Positions 1 to 5,605 of a stretch of 5,668 bases of DNA are shown piece after piece. This DNA comes from JAVXNW01 sp036645575 (GTDB taxonomy: Bacteria > Bacillota > Clostridia > Christensenellales > Aristaeellaceae). Position numbers and translations under genes: made by a program. Position 1 is the first letter of the stretch. Every line of letters starts with the position of its first letter. The DNA is taken from assembly GCA_036645575.1 (NCBI GenBank), contig JAVXNW010000134.1, forward strand, positions 1 to 5,668, read 5' to 3'. Below the pieces are notes generated by a model. That model saw only the letters and a list, made by a program, of their open reading frames with translations, did not search any database and had not been told where the DNA came from.

Positions 1-207
1 AAGCCCGCTCGCCGTCTGCTGAACCTGCGAGACGCTCCCCTCGACGCTTGAGACCCGCGAAGTAAGCCCATTCGCCGTCTGCTGGACGGTCGAAATGTTC
101 CCCTCTGCCGTGGCAACGCGGGCGGTCAGCCCGGTTGCGGTCTGCTGGACGGTCGAAAGATTGCCCTCCGCCGTGGTGACGCGGGCTATCAGCCCGGTTG
201 CGGTCTG
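1..207 (-). repeat. 63-bp in-frame tandem repeats in the tail-like gene
   Basis: Three complete 63-bp units occupy 145-207, 82-144 and 19-81, and a fourth begins at 18-1 and runs off the edge. Each encodes 21 residues starting at QTA. By hand alignment the first two units differ at 8 of 63 bases, while the third is clearly more diverged, both at silent sites and in residues. This pattern suggests unit duplication with recent homogenisation of the first two copies. Such arrays commonly change copy number and so set fibre or coiled-coil length. Confidence 0.85.
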
Positions 208-462
208 CTCTACGGCGGTGACCCGGCCGTCCACCGCGCCCACCTTCGTGCCGATCATGTCGGTGGTCTGGGTGATGGTCGCGTAGGCGTCAAGCGCCTT
301 GATGTCCGCCTTGGCGTCAATCAGCGCGGTCGTGTCGCTGCCCAGATCGCGCAGCGCAATGTCCCCCATCACCTTGCCCCACAGCGCGCGCAGGTTGTCG
401 TTGAGCAGTTTTAAGCTGAGCGCGTCCAGGTCGAAGATTTCCCGATAGCCGATGTTGCTCAT
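1..462 (-). CDS. Phage tail or fibre-like repeat protein, N-terminal part (runs off left edge)
   Basis: An open frame of 154 codons starts at ATG 462-460 and stays open to base 1, so the C-terminus lies outside the window. An AAGGAGG ribosome binding site seven bases upstream supports the start. Residues 1-85 (beginning MSNIGYREIFDLDALSLKLL) match no domain I can name. From residue 86 the protein becomes a 21-residue repeat with consensus QTATGLTARV.TAEGN.STVQ, in three full copies (86-106, 107-127, 128-148) and the start of a fourth. A 21-residue period equals three heptads, and with regularly spaced hydrophobic residues this suggests a trimeric coiled coil. Similar QTA.GL..RVS repeats are common in minor structural and tail-tip proteins of Bacillota phages and prophages, so a virion fibre or tail role is inferred, not shown. 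No signal peptide is visible. It is the first gene of its unit, divergent from the liv operon, which is odd for a tail gene. A non-phage coiled-coil protein remains possible. Confidence 0.72.
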   Translation of the reverse strand, partial: MSNIGYREIFDLDALSLKLLNDNLRALWGKVMGDIALRDLGSDTTALIDAKADIKALDAYATITQTTDMIGTKVGAVDGRVTAVEQTATGLIARVTTAEGNLSTVQQTATGLTARVATAEGNISTVQQTANGLTSRVSSVEGSVSQVQQTASGL

Positions 463-469
463 GTGTCCC

Positions 470-476
470 CCTCCTT
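470..476 (-). promoter_or_regulatory. Ribosome binding site of the tail-like gene
   Basis: On the - strand this reads AAGGAGG, followed by two more G and then ACAC, with seven bases before the ATG at 462-460. It is a near-perfect Shine-Dalgarno sequence and is the main evidence that the gene truly starts here. I could not find a convincing -10/-35 pair for this gene upstream on the - strand; the AT-rich stretch at about 521-560 is the likeliest place. Confidence 0.75.
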
Positions 477-576
477 TTCCCCATCGATCGTGGCGTGGCC
501 AAGGCGACAAGGGGCGACATCTTTTAATCTTAACAAACAATCGCGCGGGAGTATTTGCAATTTAATGATTTGATCC

Positions 577-605
577 TTGCATATTGGGCGCATAAATACT
601 ATAAT
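577..605 (+). promoter_or_regulatory. Predicted sigma-70-type promoter of the liv operon
   Basis: A perfect TATAAT at 600-605 is preceded, with a 17-bp spacer, by TTGCAT at 577-582, which keeps the TTG core of the -35 consensus. It lies in the only clearly AT-rich part of the divergent intergenic region. Transcription would begin near 611-613, giving a leader of about 120 nucleotides before the start at 735. The -35 match is only partial, so activator help is possible. No operator was recognised with confidence. Confidence 0.55.
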
Positions 606-672
606 GAACAAATATTCCGGGGCGGAAGGGGCCGATGGATATGCGGCAGGATCTTCGGGGTAGCACGGTAGC

Positions 673-701
673 ATATTGCCGGGAGACACGTCCGGTGATA
701 T
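673..701 (+). promoter_or_regulatory. Leader hairpin upstream of the binding-protein gene
   Basis: Bases 673-682 (ATATTGCCGG) can pair with 692-701 (CCGGTGATAT) over ten positions, eight Watson-Crick and two G-U, around a nine-base loop. The hairpin falls in the predicted 5' leader and ends 33 bases before the start codon. No T-run follows, so it is not an intrinsic terminator. It could be an RNA stability or regulatory element; as DNA it is an imperfect 8-of-10 inverted repeat that a dimeric regulator could bind. I recognise no known riboswitch or T-box. The structure is visible; its function is inference. Confidence 0.4.
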
Positions 702-734
702 AGATAACATCTCAAGTAGAGGGGGATCCGTCTT

Positions 735-1859
735 ATGAAAAAGCTTGTTTCTTTGATCCTTGTGACGGTGCTTGCGCTGGGCATGACCTCTGTTGCGCTG
801 GCGGCCGACACGCTGAAAATTGGCGGCATCGCACCGCTGACCGGCGCGGTTTCCGTCTATGGATTGCTCGTCAAGGATGGCGTTGAACTGTATAAAGACG
901 AAGTCAATGCGCGCGGCGGTGTGCTGGGCCAGCAAGTTGAGATCGTTTGGATGGACGATACGGGCGATGCGGTCGAGGCCGTCAACGCCTACAACCAATT
1001 GGCCGGCAGCGGCATTTCCGCGCTGATCGGCCCGGTCACCACCACGCCTACGCTCGCGGTTGGCGCGCGCGCGGCGGAGGACAAAATGCCCATGATCACC
1101 GCGTCGGCCACCGCCTACGACGTGACCAGCGCGGGCGAGAACATCTTCCGCGCCTGCTTCCTCGACCCCTATCAGGCCGAGCTGATGGCGCTGTACGCGA
1201 ACCAGAACCTCAAGGCGACCAAGGTCGCGGTGCTCTACGACAACACCAACGACTACTCGATCGGCCTATACGAGGCGTTCACCAAGAAGGCGGAAGAACT
1301 GGGCATGGAAGTGGTCGCGGCCGAATCCGCCGTCGAAAATGACGCGGACTACACGCCGCAGCTTGGCAAGATCGCGGACGCCCAGCCGGACGCCGTGTTC
1401 GTCTGCTACTACTACGAGACCGCCGCGCTGGTGCTTCGCCAGGCGGTGGACGTAGGCCTCGAGGCGACGATGATGGGCGCCGACGGCTGGACCGACATTC
1501 AAAAGCAGTTGAGCGACGATCTGGCGCTGCTTGACAAGGCCGCCTATTGCGACTCGTTCTCCGCGGCCGACGACAGCGAAGTGGCCAAGGCGTTTGTCTC
1601 TTCGTTCACCACCAAATACGCAAACTCGCCCGCGGGCTTTAACGCGCTGGGCTACGACGCTGCCAAGATCATGCTTAGCGCCATTGAGCAGGCCGGCTCG
1701 ACCGATTCCGCCGCGATCATTGCGGCGCTCAAGGCGACCAACCTCGACTGCGCGACCGGGCACATCTCCTTTAACGAGCACAACGACCCGATCAAGTCCG
1801 CGTTCATCATGGGCTTTGAGGCGGGCGTCCCGACGCTGATCACCCGCGTCGATCCGTAA
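735..1859 (+). CDS. livK: Branched-chain amino acid ABC transporter substrate-binding protein (LivJ/LivK family)
   Basis: A 374-residue type I periplasmic binding protein of the LivJ/LivK (Peripla_BP_6) family, the usual length. Residues 1-23 form a signal peptide: KK at the N-terminus, a hydrophobic core, and a signal peptidase I site after ALA (23/24). The mature protein opens with LKIGGIAPLTG, the family's first strand. Other family features are NARGGVLGQQVEI (58-70), the ligand-loop region IGPVTTTPT (98-106), ITASATAYD (121-129), the second-lobe start KVAVLYDNTNDYS (163-175), and GADGW (248-252). The start is supported by a purine-rich AGAGGGGG at 718-725. It captures substrate outside the membrane and hands it to LivH/LivM. 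No lipobox cysteine is present, so it should be soluble rather than lipid-anchored, which is unusual for a monoderm importer. First gene of the operon, 217 bp from livH. Leucine, isoleucine or valine is the default ligand, but this family also binds other amino acids and amides; LivJ and LivK cannot be told apart here. Confidence 0.93.
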   Translation: MKKLVSLILVTVLALGMTSVALAADTLKIGGIAPLTGAVSVYGLLVKDGVELYKDEVNARGGVLGQQVEIVWMDDTGDAVEAVNAYNQLAGSGISALIGPVTTTPTLAVGARAAEDKMPMITASATAYDVTSAGENIFRACFLDPYQAELMALYANQNLKATKVAVLYDNTNDYSIGLYEAFTKKAEELGMEVVAAESAVENDADYTPQLGKIADAQPDAVFVCYYYETAALVLRQAVDVGLEATMMGADGWTDIQKQLSDDLALLDKAAYCDSFSAADDSEVAKAFVSSFTTKYANSPAGFNALGYDAAKIMLSAIEQAGSTDSAAIIAALKATNLDCATGHISFNEHNDPIKSAFIMGFEAGVPTLITRVDP

Positions 1860-1868
1860 AACAAGATT

Positions 1869-1947
1869 AGGGAACCGCTGACTAAATCCCGCACGTGCTG
1901 GCGGCTGTATCTTCGCCATCCCGCACGTTCTTTAATCAGCGGTCCCT
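1869..1947. repeat. MITE-like or palindromic intergenic repeat inside the liv operon
   Basis: A 79-bp imperfect inverted repeat. The left arm 1869-1886 (A then GGGAACCGCTGACTAAA) pairs with the right arm 1931-1947 (TTTAATCAGCGGTCCC then T), with one bulged A and one mismatch. Inside, ATCCCGCACGT occurs twice as a direct repeat (1886-1896 and 1918-1928), the first overlapping the perfect palindrome GCACGTGC (1891-1898). An inner stem pairs TGGCG (1899-1903) with CGCCA (1914-1918). It starts nine bases after the livK stop codon. The compact ordered structure suggests a dispersed non-coding element rather than random sequence. No clear target-site duplication or T-run is visible. When transcribed it would fold into a long hairpin that could affect mRNA decay between livK and livH. 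Confidence 0.55.
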
Positions 1948-1953
1948 TGGGTA

Positions 1954-1994
1954 CTTGCGGCTGCCGCCGGATTTTCCGGCGGCAGTTGTGCAAG
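1954..1994 (+). other. Strong intercistronic stem-loop between livK and livH
   Basis: Bases 1961-1970 (CTGCCGCCGG) and 1976-1985 (CCGGCGGCAG) form a perfect 10-bp GC-rich stem around the loop ATTTT. After a small internal loop, CTTGC (1954-1958) and GCAAG (1990-1994) extend it. The T-rich stretch sits in the loop and no T-run follows the stem, so it lacks the second half of an intrinsic terminator. Its place right after the binding-protein gene suits a stability or processing hairpin that raises binding-protein output relative to the membrane subunits. The structure is clear; the role is inferred. Confidence 0.6.
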
Positions 1995-2076
1995 CACGGG
2001 GTAGATAAGTTGACCATCGCCGTAGGAGATGAATCACATCGCCTGCGATTTCCTGTTTCTGGGGGGATGAACGGAT

Positions 2077-2985
2077 ATGCAGCTATTTTTACAGAACCTG
2101 ATTGGCGGACTGCAAATGGGGAGCATCTATGCGCTGATCGCGCTGGGGTACACGATGGTCTATGGCATCGTGCGCCTGATCAACTTTGCCCATGGCGACA
2201 TCATGATGGTGGGCGCATACGCGGTGTATTGGATGATGTCCACCTCCGCCATGGTGCAGCTCACGGCGGCCAATCCGCTGCTGGCGGGCGCGCTGAGCGT
2301 TGCCTTTGCGGTGGCGTTCTGCGTGGCGCTGGGCATTGTGATGGACCGCGTGGCCTACAAGCCGCTGCGCAATGCGCCGCGCATTTCGGCGCTGATCACC
2401 GCGATCGGCATTTCGCTTGCGCTGCAGATCAGCGCGCAGTTGATCTTTGGCAGCGGGCAGGTCACCTTCCCGACGATCATTCCCAAGATTGCGCTGTTCA
2501 AGGTGGGCAGAAAGCCCGTGTACCTGCTGGAGATGATGACGCTGGCGATATCGATCCTGCTGATGATCGGGCTTAGCGCGTTTGTCAAGCGGACGCGCAC
2601 CGGCAAGGCGATGCGCGCGGTGTCGGAGGATCAGGGCGCGGCCAAGCTGATGGGCATCAACGTAAACAACACCATTTCGATCACCTTTGCGATCGGCTGC
2701 GGCTTGGCGGCGGTGGGCGCGGTGTTCTACGCGCAGAAGGTCATCTATGTAAAGCCGCTCTTGGGTTCGCTCCCGGGGCTCAAGGCGTTCGTCGCGGCGG
2801 TGCTGGGGGGCATCGGCTCGATCCCGGGCGCGGTGCTGGGCGGCTTCATCATTGGGATGGCGGAGACGTTCATGAAGTACTACGCGAGCGAATATGTGGA
2901 CGCAATGGTGTTCGGCATTCTGATTCTGGTGCTGCTGTTCAAGCCCTCGGGCCTGCTTGGCAAAAAGACCAAGGAAAAGGTGTAG
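2077..2985 (+). CDS. livH: Branched-chain amino acid ABC transporter permease LivH
   Basis: A 302-residue multi-span membrane protein of the LivH family (typically about 290-310 residues). The N-terminus carries the hallmark stretch LQMGSIYALIALGYTMVYG followed by INFAHGD, found in LivH permeases. Most of the rest is hydrophobic, consistent with about eight membrane segments. The cytoplasmic coupling (EAA-like) loop is at about 174-200 (GKAMRAVSEDQGAAKLMGIN) and would dock onto an ATPase subunit. A glycine-rich GGIGSIPGAVLGG segment and the C-terminal FKPSGLLG are also typical. GGGGGGA at 2061-2067, nine bases upstream, supports the start; an ATG at 2067 is in another frame. LivH forms one half of the channel, and the LivM part of the next protein forms the other. 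It lies 12 bp before livMG. Urea (UrtB) and amide permeases are relatives, but nothing here points to them. Confidence 0.95.
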   Translation: MQLFLQNLIGGLQMGSIYALIALGYTMVYGIVRLINFAHGDIMMVGAYAVYWMMSTSAMVQLTAANPLLAGALSVAFAVAFCVALGIVMDRVAYKPLRNAPRISALITAIGISLALQISAQLIFGSGQVTFPTIIPKIALFKVGRKPVYLLEMMTLAISILLMIGLSAFVKRTRTGKAMRAVSEDQGAAKLMGINVNNTISITFAIGCGLAAVGAVFYAQKVIYVKPLLGSLPGLKAFVAAVLGGIGSIPGAVLGGFIIGMAETFMKYYASEYVDAMVFGILILVLLFKPSGLLGKKTKEKV

Positions 2986-2997
2986 GAGGGAATCGAG

Positions 2998-4839
2998 ATG
3001 AGAAAAAACAGACGGTTTACCTCCCTTGTGAACATGGTTTCCATCGGCGTGGTGTTTGTGCTCGTGAAGCTGGTTCTGTCGCTGTTGGGCGGCAATCGCT
3101 CGGTGGAGAGCCTGCTCACGCAGGTGTGTTTCAACATCATTATGGTGGCGAGCTTGAACCTCGTGACGGGCGTGCTGGGCGAACTGACGCTGGGGCACGC
3201 GGGGTTTATGTCGATTGGCGCGTACATGTCGGCGATCTTCACCTCGCTCATTCTGCCCGGTCAGGCGTGGGCGTTCCCGCTCGCGCTGCTCGCGGGCGGC
3301 GTGGTCGCGGGGCTGTTTGGCTACCTGATCGGCATACCGGCGCTCAGGCTTAGGGGCGACTATCTGGCGATCATCACGCTGGGCTTTGGCGAGATCATTC
3401 GGGTGCTGATCAACACGGTGTTTGCGCCATGGACGGGCGGCGGCAAGAAGATGTTCGGCATCAGCCTGTACACCTCCTTTGACAACGCGTTTTGGATCAT
3501 GGTGATCGTGGTGGCGCTATTGTACATGCTGGCGTGGTCGCGGCAGGGTCGCGCGATCCTGGCGATAAGGGAAAACGAGGTCGCGGCGGACGCGTCAGGC
3601 GTGCCGGTCACGCGCTACAAGATCCGCACCTTTACGATCTCGGCCTTCTTTGCCGGCATTGCGGGCGGGCTGTACGCCCACTCGATCGGCGTGCTAGACC
3701 CCTCGAAGTTCGACTTTAACACCTCCATTGACTACCTGGTCATGGTGGTGTTTGGCGGGATGGGCTCCTATACCGGGTCGGTGGTCGCCGCGGTCGGGCT
3801 GACGGTCGTGCAGTTCATGATGGCCAAGCTGGTCGAGTTTCGGCAGTTGGCGTATGCGATTCTGCTGATCGTGATGATGATCTTTAAGCCGTCGGGGCTG
3901 ATGGGCGTTTCGGAGTTCTCGATCAGCTATACGCTGGGCAAGTTCATTCCGGGCTTTAAGCGGTTTGCCAACTGGGCGGAGCAGCGCCTCAACTGGCACA
4001 GGGCGGGCGCGATTGCGCCCGACGTGCCGCGCTACGCCTACGACGCGAGCGAGGTGCCGGTGCTCGAGCTTCAGCACTTGGGCATTCGCTTTGGGGGACT
4101 GCAGGCGGCGGAGGACGTGAACATCACGCTCAAGGAAGGCGAGATCGTCGGGCTGATCGGGCCCAACGGCGCGGGCAAGACGACGGTATTCAACATGATG
4201 ACCGGCGTATACCTGCCCACGGAGGGCGACGTCAAGCTGATGGGGCGCTCGCTCAAGGGTGTGCCCACCTACAAGATCACGCAGGACGGCGTGTCGCGCA
4301 CATTCCAAAATATCCGCTTGTTTAAGTCGATGACCGTCATTGAGAACATCAAGGTGGCGTTCCAGAGCCGCATGTACTACACCATGCTGGACGGCATGCT
4401 GCGCAACACCTATTACGACCGGGAAGAGCGCGGCTGCGACAAGCGCGCGCGCGTGCTTCTGCGCGTGTTTGGCATGGAAGAGCAGGCCGAGAACAACGCA
4501 AGCTCGCTGTCCTACGGCCAGCAGCGCAAGCTGGAGATCTGCCGCGCGATGGCGTCTAACCCGAAGATCCTGTTGCTGGACGAGCCTGCGGCGGGCATGA
4601 ACCCGATCGAGACGCAGGAGCTGATGGAGACCATACAGAACATTCGCGACACGTTCGACGTGACGATTTTGTTGATCGAGCACGACATGAAGCTGGTCAT
4701 GGGCATCTGCGAGCGCATCTACGTGCTGAACTACGGCCGCGTGATCGCGATGGGCACGCCTGAAGAGATCCAGAACAACCAAGAGGTCATCGCCGCCTAC
4801 CTGGGCGCGCCTGACGACGAAGAGAAGGAGGGCGCGTAA
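2998..4839 (+). CDS. livMG: LivM permease - LivG ATPase fusion protein
   Basis: One continuous 613-codon frame joins two normally separate subunits. Residues 1 to about 304 are LivM: hydrophobic spans, the conserved LGELTLGHAGFMSIGAY (60-76), GDYLAIITLGFGEIIR, a coupling loop near 190-203 (IRENEVAADASG), and the typical end FKPSGLMG (296-303). A polar, partly basic linker of about 50 residues (305-354) follows. Residues 355 to about 610 are LivG, a full ABC ATPase: Walker A GPNGAGKT (388-395, Lys394), Q-loop Gln437, signature LSYGQ (504-508), Walker B ILLLDE (524-529, Asp528 and catalytic Glu529), and switch His562. All ATPase motifs are intact. GGAGG overlapping the livH stop codon supports the start. 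I see no stop or frameshift between the halves. The protein supplies one half-channel together with one motor domain; LivH and LivF supply the others. LivM/LivG fusions are known, so this is an uncommon architecture rather than an assembly error. Confidence 0.94.
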   Translation: MRKNRRFTSLVNMVSIGVVFVLVKLVLSLLGGNRSVESLLTQVCFNIIMVASLNLVTGVLGELTLGHAGFMSIGAYMSAIFTSLILPGQAWAFPLALLAGGVVAGLFGYLIGIPALRLRGDYLAIITLGFGEIIRVLINTVFAPWTGGGKKMFGISLYTSFDNAFWIMVIVVALLYMLAWSRQGRAILAIRENEVAADASGVPVTRYKIRTFTISAFFAGIAGGLYAHSIGVLDPSKFDFNTSIDYLVMVVFGGMGSYTGSVVAAVGLTVVQFMMAKLVEFRQLAYAILLIVMMIFKPSGLMGVSEFSISYTLGKFIPGFKRFANWAEQRLNWHRAGAIAPDVPRYAYDASEVPVLELQHLGIRFGGLQAAEDVNITLKEGEIVGLIGPNGAGKTTVFNMMTGVYLPTEGDVKLMGRSLKGVPTYKITQDGVSRTFQNIRLFKSMTVIENIKVAFQSRMYYTMLDGMLRNTYYDREERGCDKRARVLLRVFGMEEQAENNASSLSYGQQRKLEICRAMASNPKILLLDEPAAGMNPIETQELMETIQNIRDTFDVTILLIEHDMKLVMGICERIYVLNYGRVIAMGTPEEIQNNQEVIAAYLGAPDDEEKEGA

Positions 4840-4840
4840 T

Positions 4841-5545
4841 ATGCTGAAGGTAACTGACTTAAACGTCTATTACGACGCGATCCACGCGCTCAAGGGCGTG
4901 TCGTTTGAGGTACATGAGGGCGAGATCGTCACGCTGATCGGCGCAAATGGCGCGGGCAAGACGTCGATCCTGCACACCATCTCCGGACTGATCCGCGCCA
5001 AGAGCGGCAAAATCGTGTTCATGGACAAGGAGATTCAGGCGGTGGAGGCGCACAACATCCTCAAGATGGGCCTTGCGCAGGTGCCCGAGGGGCGCAGAAT
5101 CTTTGCGCGGATGACCGTGCTTGAAAACCTCGAGTTGGGCGCGTACGCGCGCAAGGATCGATCCGCCGTGCCTGGCGATATGGAGCGCGTATTCGCGTCG
5201 TTCCCGAGGCTCAAGGAGCGACTCAAGCAGGTGGCCGGCACGCTCTCCGGCGGCGAACAGCAGATGCTCGCCATGGGCAGGGCGCTCATGAGCTCGCCAC
5301 GCCTGCTGATGCTCGACGAGCCGTCCATGGGGCTTTCGCCGATACTGGTCGCCGAGATCTTCTCCATCATTAAAAACGTCAATCGCCAGGGCGTGACCGT
5401 GCTGCTCGTCGAGCAAAACGCGCGCATGGCGCTCTCGATCGCCGACCGCGCCTACGTCATGGAGACCGGCAAAATCGTCATGCAAGGCCCCGCCAAGCAA
5501 CTGCTAGGCGACGACGCCGTGCGCAAAGCCTACCTAGGCACATGA
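4841..5545 (+). CDS. livF: Branched-chain amino acid ABC transporter ATP-binding protein LivF
   Basis: A 234-residue ABC ATPase, the normal LivF length. Walker A is GANGAGKT (34-41, Lys40), the Q-loop is Gln80 in AQVPEGRRIF, the signature is LSGGEQ (135-140), and Walker B is LLMLDE (155-160) with catalytic Glu160. The switch position, normally histidine, is Gln192 in VEQNA; this is the usual LivF state and separates it from LivG, which has EHD. VPEGRRIF and the C-terminal VRKAYLG are also LivF hallmarks. The start is one base after the livMG stop, with AAGGAGGG (4825-4832) lying inside the end of livMG, so translation is likely coupled. In the cytoplasm it pairs with the LivG domain to hydrolyse ATP for amino acid import. 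It is the last gene of the operon; no clear intrinsic terminator follows. Confidence 0.95.
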   Translation: MLKVTDLNVYYDAIHALKGVSFEVHEGEIVTLIGANGAGKTSILHTISGLIRAKSGKIVFMDKEIQAVEAHNILKMGLAQVPEGRRIFARMTVLENLELGAYARKDRSAVPGDMERVFASFPRLKERLKQVAGTLSGGEQQMLAMGRALMSSPRLLMLDEPSMGLSPILVAEIFSIIKNVNRQGVTVLLVEQNARMALSIADRAYVMETGKIVMQGPAKQLLGDDAVRKAYLGT

Positions 5546-5550
5546 TGAGA

Positions 5551-5584
5551 GGAGGCGGGGAGGCGGGGGGAACCAGGAGGCGGG
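5551..5584 (+). repeat. G-rich tract with three GGAGGCGGG repeats
   Basis: Starting five bases after the livF stop, GGAGGCGGG occurs at 5551-5559, 5559-5567 (sharing one base) and 5576-5584. The + strand is almost entirely purine here and has several G runs (5557-5560, 5565-5570, 5582-5584), with another run at 5606-5611. A two-layer G-quadruplex in the RNA or non-template DNA is possible. The copies also resemble repeated Shine-Dalgarno cores, but no convincing gene is attached. Function unknown. Confidence 0.5.
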
Positions 5585-5605
5585 AAGATAATAATGAGAA
5601 CGGAC

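Noticed and set aside
1..207. CRISPR array
   Set aside because: The repeats are contiguous, 63 bp long, in frame and without spacers; they encode a protein repeat.
95..286. A 63-codon open frame on the + strand
   Set aside because: It is the complement of the tandem repeats in the tail-like gene; the repeat pattern and ribosome binding site support the - strand.
459..998. A 179-codon open frame on the - strand spanning the divergent intergenic region
   Set aside because: It covers the predicted promoter and the signal-peptide region of the binding protein and shows no recognisable domain. It also overlaps the start of the better-supported tail-like gene.
1869..1994. Intrinsic terminator after livK
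   Set aside because: Both hairpins lack a trailing T-run, and the downstream genes are clearly parts of the same transporter.
2010..2039. Possible internal promoter for livH (TTGACC at 2010-2015, TCACAT at 2034-2039)
   Set aside because: The -35 is good but the -10 matches only three of six bases with an 18-bp spacer; too weak to call.
1947..2576. A 209-codon + strand open frame beginning in the livK-livH gap
   Set aside because: It overlaps livH in another frame, and its translation lacks any family signature while livH is unmistakable.
2089..3198. A 369-codon open frame on the - strand
   Set aside because: It is fully antisense to livH and the start of livMG. Its translation is rich in His, Arg and Gln, as expected from the reverse of a GC-rich membrane-protein gene, and it resembles no family.
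3694..4782. A 362-codon open frame on the - strand
   Set aside because: It is antisense to livMG with the same His/Arg/Asp-rich composition; the + strand protein has all the expected ABC motifs.
5406..5420. Glutamine instead of the switch histidine in LivF
   Set aside because: VEQN is the normal motif in LivF proteins, so it is not a defect or novelty.
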